Positions 1 to 8,907 of a stretch of DNA of 64,000 bases are shown piece by piece. The translations under genes and the position numbers were made by a program. This DNA comes from Hyphomicrobiales bacterium (GTDB taxonomy: Bacteria; Pseudomonadota; Alphaproteobacteria; Rhizobiales; Xanthobacteraceae): positions 251,617 through 315,616 of the forward strand of contig JAFKKH010000012.1 of NCBI GenBank assembly GCA_017305665.1, in the 5' to 3' direction. Below the pieces are notes generated by a model. The model worked only from the letters and a program-made list of their open reading frames with translations. It did no database searches and had not been told where the DNA came from. Every line of letters starts with the position of its first letter. Within the stretch, counting starts at the first letter, position 1.

Positions 1-68
1 TTATCGGAGTGTCTTGCGGCCTGTCCTGGCTGGCTTGGAATTCTCTGATGTTGGAATGAAGGAATACA

Positions 69-311
69 ATGTCGAAGATTTTTGCATCGCTTGTTCTGCT
101 TCTCGCATCTGGTTCGACCGTCACGATGGCGCAGGCCCAGCAATCGCATGGCGGGACTGCGGCGGAACAGCGCGCCTGCGCGCGTGATGTCACCCGTTTC
201 TGCCGCAAGGTGATCGATCAGGGTGATTTCACCATTCTCGCCTGTTTGAAGGAGCATCGTCCGAAATTGAGCAGGGCCTGCAACGAGGTGTTGCTGAGCC
301 ACGGACAATAA
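69..311 (+). CDS. Small secreted cysteine-rich repeat protein
   Basis: An 80-residue protein with an N-terminal signal peptide (hydrophobic stretch about residues 5-22, AQA-type cleavage site). The mature part has four regularly spaced cysteines (C37, C45, C59, C71) in a pattern like the cysteine-rich repeat family PF00839 (C-x7-C-x13-C-x11-C). It is probably exported and disulphide-bonded in the periplasm; its function is unknown. It lies about 200 bases upstream of hpnC on the same strand, but a GC-rich hairpin separates them, so it is probably a separate transcription unit. The family assignment rests on cysteine spacing only. Confidence 0.7.
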   Translation: MSKIFASLVLLLASGSTVTMAQAQQSHGGTAAEQRACARDVTRFCRKVIDQGDFTILACLKEHRPKLSRACNEVLLSHGQ

Positions 312-332
312 GCTCGCGAAGACTGGCCAAAA

Positions 333-367
333 CGCTCCGCGCGCGCCGATCCGTTCGGCGCGGAGCG
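333..367. terminator. GC-rich hairpin after the cysteine-rich gene
   Basis: Inverted repeat CGCTCCGCGC (333-342) and GCGCGGAGCG (358-367), a perfect 10-bp stem with a 15-base loop, 22 bases after the stop of the cysteine-rich gene. There is no strong T tract, so it may be a weak terminator or an RNA 3'-end stabiliser. It separates that gene from the hopanoid operon. Confidence 0.4.
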
Positions 368-508
368 ACATGGCCAAAAGGCGAAAGATAGCATTGGTTT
401 AGCTCGCGGTTTCCCCTATATGGAGGGCGCGGGCGTTCCCGCCTGCCGGTATTTTCGGGACTAGCGGGACGCTCCAGTTGCAATTCCAGACCGATGTAGC
501 CTGTCCCG

Positions 509-1387
509 ATGCCTACCGCGAGCCAACTGCGATCCGGAAAGACTCACCGCGACGAAAATTTTCCGGTCGCGTCGTGGATCATTCATCCGCGTCATCGCGC
601 ATTGATTCTTGCGTTCTACAATTTCGTCCGCACGGCGGACGATATCGCCGATCACGCCGAACTCGGCGACAAGGACAAACTCGACTGGCTCGATCTGTTC
701 GAGGCTGAACTGCTGGGGCAGGGCGACAGTCAGCCTGAAGCCGTCAATCTCCGACAGGCGCTGGCAGAACGATCAATGCCGCCGCAGCATGCTCTCGACG
801 TGCTCAAGGCGTTTCGGATGGACGTCACCAAGCTGCGCTATGAGACCTGGGACGACGTGATCGACTACTGCCGTTATTCGGCCATGCCGGTGGGACGCTT
901 CATGCTGGACGTGCATGGCGAAAGCACGTCGACGTGGATCGCCTCCGATGCGCTGTGCGCCGGCTTGCAGATCAACAACCATCTTCAGGATTGCGCCAAG
1001 GACTACAAGAACCTCAACCGTGTCTATCTGCCGCGCGACGCACTGGCCGTCTCGGGTGCATCGGTCGAGATGCTCGGCGCCGAGAAAGCTTCCCCGGCGC
1101 TTCTGCAATGCCTGCACGCCCTGGCTGCGCGCACTGAAACGCTGCTCGACGAGGGACGGCCTCTCGCGGCCGGGATCAGCGATCTCCGGCTCGGGCTCGA
1201 GGTGGCTGTGATCCAGATGTTCGCCGACAAGATTGTCACGCTGTTGAAGGAGCGCGATCCTCTGAGCGAAAAGGTCCATCTGAAGTCGCTGCAACTGCTC
1301 GGCTACAGCGTAGCCGGCATCACCGCGGAGATACTCCGCCGCTCGGTGCGGCGGAAGCCTGTATCGAATTCGGCGGCTGGCGCATGA
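509..1387 (+). CDS. hpnC: Squalene biosynthesis protein HpnC
   Basis: Squalene/phytoene synthase family, 292 residues. With HpnD and HpnE it makes squalene from two farnesyl diphosphates; HpnC is the enzyme that converts presqualene diphosphate to hydroxysqualene. Both aspartate-rich motifs are visible: TADDIADH near residue 46 and NNHLQDCAKDY near residue 160. It is the first gene of the hopanoid operon and its stop overlaps the start of hpnD (ATGA). The ATG at 509 is used because it gives the usual family N-terminus; no strong ribosome-binding site is seen. Confidence 0.95.
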   Translation: MPTASQLRSGKTHRDENFPVASWIIHPRHRALILAFYNFVRTADDIADHAELGDKDKLDWLDLFEAELLGQGDSQPEAVNLRQALAERSMPPQHALDVLKAFRMDVTKLRYETWDDVIDYCRYSAMPVGRFMLDVHGESTSTWIASDALCAGLQINNHLQDCAKDYKNLNRVYLPRDALAVSGASVEMLGAEKASPALLQCLHALAARTETLLDEGRPLAAGISDLRLGLEVAVIQMFADKIVTLLKERDPLSEKVHLKSLQLLGYSVAGITAEILRRSVRRKPVSNSAAGA

Positions 1388-2220
1388 CGATCGAGACCAC
1401 GGCCGACGCCAGTTCCGGAGTCACGGCCTCCGGCAGTTCGTTCTACGCGGCGATGCGCATTCTGCCGCGCGCGCAGCGTGAGGCGATGTTCCAGATCTAT
1501 ACGTTCTGCCGCGATGTCGATGATATCGCGGATTCCGACGGTCCACGCGAGGAGCGGCTCGCCGCGTTGCAACAGTGGCGTGACGATATCGACGCGCTCT
1601 ATCAGGGACAGCCGCCGGTGCGGCTGCGCGACACCGCCGTCTCGGTGAAGAAATTCGGCCTACGTCGTGAGGATTTTATCGCGATCATCGACGGCATGGA
1701 GATGGACGTGCCGGCCGATATCCGCGCGCCCGATGATGCAACGCTCGATCTCTATTGCGATCGCGTCGCCAGCGCGGTCGGGCGGCTGTCGGTTCGCGTC
1801 TTCGGCCTGCCCGAACAGGACGGCATTCTGTTGGCGCATCATCTCGGCCGCGCGTTGCAGTTGACCAACATCCTGCGCGATATCGATGAGGATGCCGCGA
1901 TCGGCAGGCTCTATCTGCCGCAGGAAGGGCTGCTGCACGCCGGTATCACCAATTTCGATATTGCCGCGGTGCTTACAAACCCTGCATTGCCGCGGGTCTG
2001 CATGCCTCTGGTGAAGCGGGCCCGGATGCATTTCATGACATCCGACGAGATCATGAGCCGGAACGCGCGTCGCGCCGTGCGCGCGCCGCGCATCATGTCG
2101 AAATACTATCGCGCTATTCTCGACCTGTTGGAGCAACGCGGCTTTCAACCGCCGCGCGAAGCCGTTCGCCTGAGCAAGGCGGCGAAGATTGCCATTCTTA
2201 TCCGGTACGCGTTCATCTGA
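1384..2220 (+). CDS. hpnD: Presqualene diphosphate synthase HpnD
   Basis: Squalene/phytoene synthase family, 278 residues, condensing two farnesyl diphosphates to presqualene diphosphate. The two Mg-diphosphate motifs are CRDVDDIAD (about residues 40-48) and NILRDIDEDA (about residues 162-171). The start overlaps the hpnC stop by four bases and its stop shares one base with the hpnE start (TGATG), so the three genes are translationally coupled. Paralogy to HpnC is evident from the shared motifs. Confidence 0.95.
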   Translation: MTIETTADASSGVTASGSSFYAAMRILPRAQREAMFQIYTFCRDVDDIADSDGPREERLAALQQWRDDIDALYQGQPPVRLRDTAVSVKKFGLRREDFIAIIDGMEMDVPADIRAPDDATLDLYCDRVASAVGRLSVRVFGLPEQDGILLAHHLGRALQLTNILRDIDEDAAIGRLYLPQEGLLHAGITNFDIAAVLTNPALPRVCMPLVKRARMHFMTSDEIMSRNARRAVRAPRIMSKYYRAILDLLEQRGFQPPREAVRLSKAAKIAILIRYAFI

Positions 2221-3467
2221 TGCAAAAGACCGTTCATATCATTGGCGCCGGAATTTCCGGCCTTTCCGCGGGCGTGCGGCTGGCCGATGCCGGCTACCTG
2301 GTCCGCGTGCACGAGGCGACGCAACATGTCGGCGGGCGCTGCCGATCCTATTTCGACGGCGCGACCGGATTGACCATCGACAACGGCAATCATCTCATTC
2401 TGTCGGGCAATCACAACGTACTGGCCTATGCGCGTGCGATCGGCAGCGAAGCCGGATTGCAGGGGCCGCCAAAGGCTGAATTTTCATTTGTCGATCTCGC
2501 CGCCAACAAGCGCTGGACGCTGCAGATCAATGACGGCCGCGTTCCGTTTTGGGTATTCGACCGCAACCGCCGCGTGCCCGATACGTCGCCGGCTGACTAC
2601 TTCGGGCTCGCGCCGTTGACCTGGGCCAAGCCTGGTACGCGGGTCGGCGATGCCATCAAATGCGACGGCGTGCTCTATAAGCGGCTGGTGCAGCCGCTGC
2701 TGCTCGCCGCGCTCAACATCGAACCGCCCGACGGGTCGGCCGGTCTTGCCGGTGCGATCATTCGTGAGACGCTGCTAAAAGGTGGACAGGCGTGTCGTCC
2801 GCTGATCGCGCGCGACGGACTGAGTTCGGTGCTGGTCGAACCGGCGATCGCTTACATTCGCGCGCGGAGCGGCAGCGTCGATATCGGCCACGAAGTGCGA
2901 CAACTCACCATGGCGGATAACCGGGTGACGGCACTTTCTCTCGGCGATCAAACGATCGCGCTTGGTCCCGACGACGCCGTTGTCATGGCGGTTCAATCAC
3001 GTCCGGCAGCGGCGTTGCTGCCGGGCCTGACGGCGCCGACGAAATTCCGCGCCATCGTCAACGCGCATTTCCGCTTCGTTCCGCCGCCGCATCTGCCGCC
3101 GATGACCGGCGTTGTGGGTGGCTTGATCGAATGGCTGTTCGCATTTCCGGAGCGCTTGTCCATCACCATCAGCGGCGGTGACCGTCTGGTGGACATGCCG
3201 CGCGAGGAACTGGCGCAGGCGATCTGGAAGGATATTTGCGCGGTTGCCGGCATCGAAGCCGAGATGCCGGCATGGCAGATCGTGCGCGAGCGCCGTGCCA
3301 CATTCGAGGCCTCGCCCGAACAGAACGCGTTGCGTCCCGGGCCGCTGACCGCGTGGAAAAACCTGTTCCTTGCTGGCGACTGGACTGATACCGGATTGCC
3401 CGCAACCATCGAGGGATCGGTCCGCTCCGGAAACCGGGCTGCCGATCACGTTCTGAAAACCCGCTAA
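2220..3467 (+). CDS. hpnE: Hydroxysqualene dehydroxylase HpnE
   Basis: FAD-dependent amine-oxidase/phytoene-desaturase fold, 415 residues, reducing hydroxysqualene to squalene. The N-terminal dinucleotide-binding motif IIGAGISGLSAG is followed by an acidic residue (HEAT) and GGRC, as in this family. The C-terminal FAD motif (FLAGDWTDTGLPATIEGS) is also present. It is the third gene of the operon, between hpnD and shc (19-base gap). Confidence 0.95.
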   Translation: MQKTVHIIGAGISGLSAGVRLADAGYLVRVHEATQHVGGRCRSYFDGATGLTIDNGNHLILSGNHNVLAYARAIGSEAGLQGPPKAEFSFVDLAANKRWTLQINDGRVPFWVFDRNRRVPDTSPADYFGLAPLTWAKPGTRVGDAIKCDGVLYKRLVQPLLLAALNIEPPDGSAGLAGAIIRETLLKGGQACRPLIARDGLSSVLVEPAIAYIRARSGSVDIGHEVRQLTMADNRVTALSLGDQTIALGPDDAVVMAVQSRPAAALLPGLTAPTKFRAIVNAHFRFVPPPHLPPMTGVVGGLIEWLFAFPERLSITISGGDRLVDMPREELAQAIWKDICAVAGIEAEMPAWQIVRERRATFEASPEQNALRPGPLTAWKNLFLAGDWTDTGLPATIEGSVRSGNRAADHVLKTR

Positions 3468-3486
3468 ATCTGATACATCAGCCATT

Positions 3487-5451
3487 ATGACCTCTGTGAA
3501 CGCCACAGCCATGCCGATCGATGATGCCGCCCTCAAAAGCAGCGTCGGCGCTGCCACGCGCGGGCTGCTCGACCTGAAACAGCCGGACGGACATTTCGTG
3601 TTCGAGCTGGAGGCGGACGCGACCATCCCGTCCGAATACATCCTGTTGCGGCACTATCTCGCCGAACCGGTCGATGCATCGCTGGAAGCCAAGATCGCGG
3701 TTTATCTCCGCCGTATCCAGGGCGCACACGGCGGCTGGCCGCTGGTGCACGACGGACCGTTCGATATGAGCGCCAGTGTGAAAGCCTATTTCGCACTGAA
3801 GATGATCGGCGACTCCATCGATGCGCCGCACATGGCACGTGCGCGCGAGGCGATCCTGTCCCGCGGCGGCGCCATCAACAGTAACGTGTTCACGCGCTAT
3901 CTGTTATCGCTCTACGGCGAACTGACGTGGCGCAGCGTGCCGGTGCTTCCGATCGAGATCATGCTGCTGCCGATGTGGTCGCCATTCCATCTCAACAAGA
4001 TTTCATACTGGGCGCGCACGACCATGGTGCCGCTGATGGTGCTCGCGGCATTGAAGCCGCGCGCGCGCAATCCGCGCGGCATCGGCATCCGAGAGCTCTT
4101 CTTGCAAGATCCCAAGACGATCGGCACGCCGGCGCGGGCGCCGCATCAGAGTCCGGCCTGGTTCTTGCTGTTCAGCACGCTCGACAAGATCCTGCGCGTC
4201 ATCGAACCGTTCTTCCCGAAATGGCTGCGCAACAAGGCGATCCAGAAGGCGGTGGCGTTCATCGAGGAGCGTCTCAACGGCGAAGACGGCCTGGGTGCGA
4301 TCTTTCCGCCCATGGCCAACGCGGTGATGGTTTACGACGCGCTCGGCTATTCCGAGAGCCATCCACCGCGCAAGCTGCAGCGCGATGGCATCGACAGGCT
4401 GCTGGTCATCGGCGAGGAGGAGGCCTACTGCCAGCCGTGTGTGTCGCCGGTATGGGACACGGCGCTGGCCTGTCACGCCTTGCTCGAAGAGGGCGGTGAG
4501 GAGGCACAGCACGACGTCAAGGGTGGCCTCGACTGGCTGCTGCCGCGGCAAGTGCTCGACCTCAAGGGCGACTGGGCAGTGAAGCGTCCCGAGGTGCGTC
4601 CCGGCGGCTGGGCCTTTCAATATGCCAACGCCCATTATCCCGATCTGGATGACACGGCTGTCGTGGTCATGGCGATGGACCGGGCGCGCCGCGACGACCA
4701 AAGCGGCAAGTACGACGAAGCAATCGCGCGCGGCCGCGAATGGATCGAGGGCATGCAGAGCCGCGACGGCGGGTTTGCTGCGTTCGATGCCGACAATCTC
4801 GAATACTACCTCAACAACATCCCGTTCTCGGATCATGCGGCGCTGCTCGATCCGCCGACCGAGGACGTTACCGCACGCTGCGTCTCCATGTTGGCGCAGC
4901 TCGGTGAAACCTCTCAAAGCAGTCCGTCGATGGCTGCCGGGGTCGACTATCTGCGCCGGACCCAGCTCAAGGAGGGCTCGTGGTACGGCCGCTGGGGCCT
5001 CAACTATATCTATGGCACCTGGTCGGTGCTGTGCGCGCTGAATGCCGCCGGGGTCGACCATCAGGACCCCATGGTTCGCCGGGCTGTGGACTGGCTGGTG
5101 TCGATCCAGAACGCTGATGGCGGCTGGGGCGAGGATGCCGTCAGCTATCGACTCGATTACAAGGGTTTTGAGGCGGCTCCGACCACAGCCTCGCAAACGG
5201 CATGGGCCTTGCTGGGCCTGATGGCCGCGGGCGAGGTCGAAAACCCGGCCGTGAGCCGGGGAATGAAGTACCTAATAGACACACAGACGAAAAAAGGGCT
5301 GTGGGATGAGCGGCGCTACACGGCCACGGGGTTTCCTCGGGTGTTTTACCTGCGATATCATGGCTACGCTAAGTTCTTCCCGCTCTGGGCGCTGGCGCGG
5401 TATCGGAATTTGAGAAGCACCAACAGCAAGGTGGTAGGGGTCGGGATGTGA
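3487..5451 (+). CDS. shc: Squalene-hopene cyclase
   Basis: Also called hpnF. A 654-residue monotopic membrane enzyme that cyclises squalene to hopene and hopanol. The catalytic acid motif is D386-L-D388-D389 followed by TAV. Several QW-type repeats are visible, such as QSRDGGFAAFD, QNADGGWGED and QTKKGLWDE. The length is normal for bacterial cyclases. Its last bases overlap the GTG start of hpnG. No clear SD precedes the ATG at 3487; coupling to hpnE 19 bases upstream is likely. Confidence 0.97.
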   Translation: MTSVNATAMPIDDAALKSSVGAATRGLLDLKQPDGHFVFELEADATIPSEYILLRHYLAEPVDASLEAKIAVYLRRIQGAHGGWPLVHDGPFDMSASVKAYFALKMIGDSIDAPHMARAREAILSRGGAINSNVFTRYLLSLYGELTWRSVPVLPIEIMLLPMWSPFHLNKISYWARTTMVPLMVLAALKPRARNPRGIGIRELFLQDPKTIGTPARAPHQSPAWFLLFSTLDKILRVIEPFFPKWLRNKAIQKAVAFIEERLNGEDGLGAIFPPMANAVMVYDALGYSESHPPRKLQRDGIDRLLVIGEEEAYCQPCVSPVWDTALACHALLEEGGEEAQHDVKGGLDWLLPRQVLDLKGDWAVKRPEVRPGGWAFQYANAHYPDLDDTAVVVMAMDRARRDDQSGKYDEAIARGREWIEGMQSRDGGFAAFDADNLEYYLNNIPFSDHAALLDPPTEDVTARCVSMLAQLGETSQSSPSMAAGVDYLRRTQLKEGSWYGRWGLNYIYGTWSVLCALNAAGVDHQDPMVRRAVDWLVSIQNADGGWGEDAVSYRLDYKGFEAAPTTASQTAWALLGLMAAGEVENPAVSRGMKYLIDTQTKKGLWDERRYTATGFPRVFYLRYHGYAKFFPLWALARYRNLRSTNSKVVGVGM

Positions 5452-6182
5452 ATTTGGGGGCGGCGATTGACGTGGCCGTGGGCAATGCGTTTGACCCGCG
5501 GCCGGTATTGATTGTGACAGGTCTGGTTCAGGAAGCCCGCATTGCTGCGGGGCCTGGCATGACCGTCATTTGCAGCAGCAGCGATCCCCAGCAGTTGCGC
5601 TCGCTTCTGGCCGGCTTTGATCCGTCGACGGTCCGCGGCGTCATCAGCTTTGGTGTTGCCGGTGGGCTCGATCCAGCTCTGGAGTCCGGAGATGTCGTGG
5701 TCGCGACCGAGGTCGTGGCGGGCGCATCGCGATGGCAGTCCGGCCTCGCTCTCAGTGAAGAATTGATCGACGGTTCGGGGCTTGGTGGCCGCAAGGTGGT
5801 TCGGGCCGGACTTGCGGGTGTGGAGCAGGTGGTGGTGGGGCAGGCCGGCAAGGCGTCGCTCCATGCCGAGACCGGCGCATCCGCCGTCGATATGGAAAGC
5901 CACATTGCGGCGGCTTATGCGGAGGAAGCCGGGCTTCCTTTCGCCGCGCTCCGGGTGATCAGCGATCCTGCGACCCGTGCGCTTCCGGCGATTGCCCGCA
6001 GCGCCATCAAGCCGAACGGGAATATCGATCTGAAAAAGGTCCTGAGCGGCCTTGCCCGAAACCCGCTGACCCTGCGGGCCCTGGTATCCACCGGTATCGA
6101 CTTCAATCGCGCGCTGCGCAGCCTGCGCGGCTGCCGGGGTTTCCTGCTCGGCGGCGAGAGCCTCGTCCCGGCGGATCTCTGA
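5448..6182 (+). CDS. hpnG: Adenosylhopane phosphorylase HpnG
   Basis: Nucleoside-phosphorylase family, 244 residues. HpnG removes adenine from adenosylhopane on the path to ribosylhopane and bacteriohopanetetrol. The phosphorylase signature SFGVAGGLDPAL (about residues 66-77) and the substrate motif AVDMESHIAA are visible. It starts with GTG at 5448, overlapping the shc stop by four bases (GTGA). It is the last gene of the plus-strand operon and is followed by a strong terminator. Confidence 0.93.
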   Translation: MNLGAAIDVAVGNAFDPRPVLIVTGLVQEARIAAGPGMTVICSSSDPQQLRSLLAGFDPSTVRGVISFGVAGGLDPALESGDVVVATEVVAGASRWQSGLALSEELIDGSGLGGRKVVRAGLAGVEQVVVGQAGKASLHAETGASAVDMESHIAAAYAEEAGLPFAALRVISDPATRALPAIARSAIKPNGNIDLKKVLSGLARNPLTLRALVSTGIDFNRALRSLRGCRGFLLGGESLVPADL

Positions 6183-6209
6183 AACCCACAGACGGCATTC
6201 AATTTCTCA

Positions 6210-6256
6210 AAACAACAACGGCGCTGGAGACCTCTGCTCCAGCGCCGTTGTTGTTT
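6210..6256. terminator. Bidirectional terminator between hpnG and hpnH
   Basis: Perfect inverted repeat: left arm from 6210 to 6229 (ends GGCGCTGGAG), 7-base loop, right arm 6237-6256 (begins CTCCAGCGCC). The AACAAC/GTTGTT outer part gives A- and T-rich tails on both strands. It lies between the convergent ends of hpnG and hpnH and can serve both. Confidence 0.85.
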
Positions 6257-6284
6257 GGCGTAGCGTGAAGTGAGCGATGGCAGC

Positions 6285-7454
6285 TTAGGCTGCCGTGGAG
6301 GCCTTTTGCTCTTTGGCCGATTGCTTGGCCGCCGCCGCAGCAGCCTCGTCCTTGCGGATCTCCGTCAGGGTCTTCTGCACCTGCTGGGCGAAGATGTATT
6401 GCGCCGGGCGCTGCTTGCTCAGATCGATTTCGGGGGCCATCGGACCGGAAGTCCGGACGCCGCGCAGCGCGACCCACATTGCCTTTAGTGGGTTCTTCAG
6501 CGCCGCGTCAGCGGCGGTCGGCTCATAACCACAATGCGCCATGCAGTTGGCGCACTTCTCGTACTTGCCGGTGCCGTAGCTGTCCCAGTCGGTGGTCTCC
6601 ATCAGCTCCTTGAAGGTCTTGGTGTAGCCCTCGCCAAGGAGGTAGCACGGCTTCTGCCAGCCGAAGATGTTGCGGGCCGGCATGCCCCACGGCGTGCAGT
6701 GATATTCCTGATTGCCGGCGAGGAAGTCGAGGAACAGGCCGGAGTGCATGAAGTTCCACTTCTTGCCCTTGCCGCGCGCGAACACATCACGGAACAGATT
6801 CTTGGTCTTGGTCCGGTTCAGGAAGTGCTCCTGGTCGGGCGCGCGCTCATAGGCGTAACCGGGTGACATCGAGACGCCGACGCCGAGCTCGGTGGTGAAG
6901 TCGAGGAATTTGGCGATCTCTTCCGCCGGATGGTTGTCGAAAATGGTCGCGTTGACGTTGACGGTGAAACCGCGCGCCTTGGCCGCCTTGATCGCTGACA
7001 CGGCGCGATCGAACACACCCTTCTGCGACACCGCCTTGTCGTGGTGATCGCGCAGACCATCGAGATGGACCGAGAAGAAGAGGTACGGCGAAGGCTCGAA
7101 CAGATCGAGTTTCTTTTCGAGCAGCAGCGCGTTGGTGCAGAGCGAGACGAACTTCTTGCGCGCGACGAGGCCGCGCACGATTTCGCCGATCTCCTTGTGG
7201 ATCAGCGGTTCGCCGCCGGGGATCGCCACCATCGGCGCGCCGCACTCATCCGCGGCATCCCAGCATTCCTGCGCCGACATGCGGCGGTTGAGGATCGCAT
7301 CGGGGTAATCGATCTTGCCGCAACCGACACAGGCGAGATTGCAGCGGAACAATGGTTCCAACATCAGCACCAGCGGATAGCGTTTGCGACCAAGCATCTT
7401 CTGCTTGACCAGATATCCGCCGATTTTCATTTCTTTAAAAAACGGTATTGCCAT
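6285..7454 (-). CDS. hpnH: Adenosylhopane synthase, radical SAM protein HpnH
   Basis: Radical SAM enzyme, 389 residues from the ATG at 7454 (a GTG one codon upstream is possible). It joins an adenosyl group to the hopane skeleton, the first step of side-chain extension. The 4Fe-4S motif C38-x3-C42-x2-C45 sits in RCNLACVGC. The C-terminal region carries the HpnH cysteines in KCANCMAHCGYEP, and the tail is Ala/Lys-rich. It is convergent with hpnG and probably co-transcribed from upstream ispH (51-base gap). Confidence 0.95.
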   Translation of the reverse strand: MAIPFFKEMKIGGYLVKQKMLGRKRYPLVLMLEPLFRCNLACVGCGKIDYPDAILNRRMSAQECWDAADECGAPMVAIPGGEPLIHKEIGEIVRGLVARKKFVSLCTNALLLEKKLDLFEPSPYLFFSVHLDGLRDHHDKAVSQKGVFDRAVSAIKAAKARGFTVNVNATIFDNHPAEEIAKFLDFTTELGVGVSMSPGYAYERAPDQEHFLNRTKTKNLFRDVFARGKGKKWNFMHSGLFLDFLAGNQEYHCTPWGMPARNIFGWQKPCYLLGEGYTKTFKELMETTDWDSYGTGKYEKCANCMAHCGYEPTAADAALKNPLKAMWVALRGVRTSGPMAPEIDLSKQRPAQYIFAQQVQKTLTEIRKDEAAAAAAKQSAKEQKASTAA

Positions 7455-7505
7455 CACAAGTGTTCTCTCTGGAGTTCCCAGCCATCGGGTCGGGATTGAA
7501 AGGGA

Positions 7506-8450
7506 TCAAGCCGAGGTCAGTTCAGACGGAAGCCGAAATTCGATATTTTCTTCCCGTCCTGGCAGCACCGAAACTGCAACCGGCCCGATGCGCCTCAAGG
7601 CCTCTATGACATCATCGACAAGCACTTCCGGCGCCGATGCTCCGGCCGTGATACCCACGGTTTTCGCGTCCTTCAGCCACTCCGAATTGAGTTCGCTGCC
7701 ATCTGCGATCAGATAACTCGCGACACCGACTTCGGTGCCGATTTCGCGTAGCCGGTTCGAATTGGAACTGTTGGTCGCCCCGACCACAAGAATGACATCT
7801 ACCAGCTTGCTGAGGTCTCTTACCGCAGATTGACGATTTTGTGTCGCATAGCAGATATCCCGGGTATCCGGGCCTTGAATATCTGTAAACCGTTGTTGGA
7901 GCGCGAGAATAATGTCCTTCGTGTCATCAACACTGAGTGTGGTTTGCGTGATGTAGGCGACGGGGGCGTCGGCGGGCAGCGTCAGCGCCGCAACGTCCTC
8001 CACGCTCTGGACCAGAAGTACCGGGCCGGGAACCTGGCCCATGGTGCCCTCGACTTCCGGGTGGCCGGCATGCCCGATGAGAATCAGGGTCCTTCCCTTG
8101 GACATATACCGCTTGCCCTGGTTATGGACCTTGGTGACGAGGGGGCAGGTGGCATTGAGCACCGGCAGGCCGCGGTCGGCGGCCTCTTCCTCGACGCTCC
8201 GGGCGACGCCATGGGCGCTGAATACCGTCACAGCCTTCGGCGGAACTTCCGAGAGATTCTCGACAAAGATCGCGCCCTTGTTTTTCAGGCTCTCGACGAC
8301 GTACTTGTTGTGAACGATCTCGTGCCGGACATACACCGGCGGTCCATACTTCTCGAGCGCGCGCTCGACGATCTCGATCGCGCGGACCACGCCTGCGCAA
8401 AATCCGCGCGGCTGTGCCAGCAGAACCTCTATCGGACGATCATCAGCCAA
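7506..8450 (-). CDS. ispH: 4-hydroxy-3-methylbut-2-enyl diphosphate reductase IspH
   Basis: Last enzyme of the MEP isoprenoid pathway (LytB), giving IPP and DMAPP, the precursors of the squalene used by the neighbouring hopanoid genes. The three iron-sulphur ligands are C18 (PRGFCAG), C102 (TCPLVTKVH) and C200 (ICYATQNRQ). The substrate motifs [15 protein letters not shown] and TNSSNSNRL are present. Length 314 is typical. The reading frame begins with TTG at 8450; no ATG or GTG gives the conserved N-terminus, so a rare TTG start is likely. Confidence 0.95.
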   Translation of the reverse strand: MADDRPIEVLLAQPRGFCAGVVRAIEIVERALEKYGPPVYVRHEIVHNKYVVESLKNKGAIFVENLSEVPPKAVTVFSAHGVARSVEEEAADRGLPVLNATCPLVTKVHNQGKRYMSKGRTLILIGHAGHPEVEGTMGQVPGPVLLVQSVEDVAALTLPADAPVAYITQTTLSVDDTKDIILALQQRFTDIQGPDTRDICYATQNRQSAVRDLSKLVDVILVVGATNSSNSNRLREIGTEVGVASYLIADGSELNSEWLKDAKTVGITAGASAPEVLVDDVIEALRRIGPVAVSVLPGREENIEFRLPSELTSA

Positions 8451-8907
8451 TTTGCACCTTACGCATTAGGTCACTCCAAGTAAGTCCGAACGGTCGTTCA
8501 GTAAAACCGCGCGTTGAGTCAACAATAGTCATAGAACGACCATCGGCGGGCAGCGATCCGGATTCCAAAGCTATGACATACACGGCCCGATGCCTTGGAA
8601 CAAAGTGTTCCGTGCCATGGACCTTTTGGTGGGTACGGTTTATGTGGTATCCAAGTAAGGCTTCAGGTAGAGGACGGAACAAAAACCCGGCCTCACCTGT
8701 TCGTCACTTTGTCGCCGACGAAACCCGATTATATCAAATCGCTCCGACCGTCAGATAACCATCCCAAACCGCGAAGCAATGGCGCATTTTATGCCATCTT
8801 TTCGTGTCCTTGAAGACAACGCGCGACAAAATCACTAGACGAAGCGCGGGAACCCGGCCGAGATTCTCCGCATTTTGGGTACTCCGGTAGCAAAAGAAAG
8901 AAAGAAT
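8451..8907. promoter_or_regulatory. Divergent promoter region of ispH and hpnN
   Basis: A 457-base gap with no gene that I can support. It holds two operator-like palindromes: GAACG-GT-CGTTC at 8488-8499, 38 bases upstream of ispH, and GGAACA-AAG-TGTTCC at 8597-8611. A candidate general-stress (EcfG-type) promoter reads GGAAC at 8676-8680, then 17 bases and TGTT at 8698-8701, about 200 bases before hpnN. The EcfG consensus is GGAAC-N16/17-CGTT, so this has one mismatch. All are motif matches only. Confidence 0.4.

Noticed and set aside
4003-5196. Long antisense frame (397 codons) opposite shc
   Set aside because: Typical of GC-rich codon bias; the composition is Arg/His-rich with no domain, and shc is unambiguous.
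8488-8499. GAACGGTCGTTC as a LexA site of the Gram-positive GAAC-N4-GTTC type
   Set aside because: Alphaproteobacterial LexA uses GTTC-N7-GTTC, and the centre does not fit the Gram-positive consensus; kept only as a generic palindrome.
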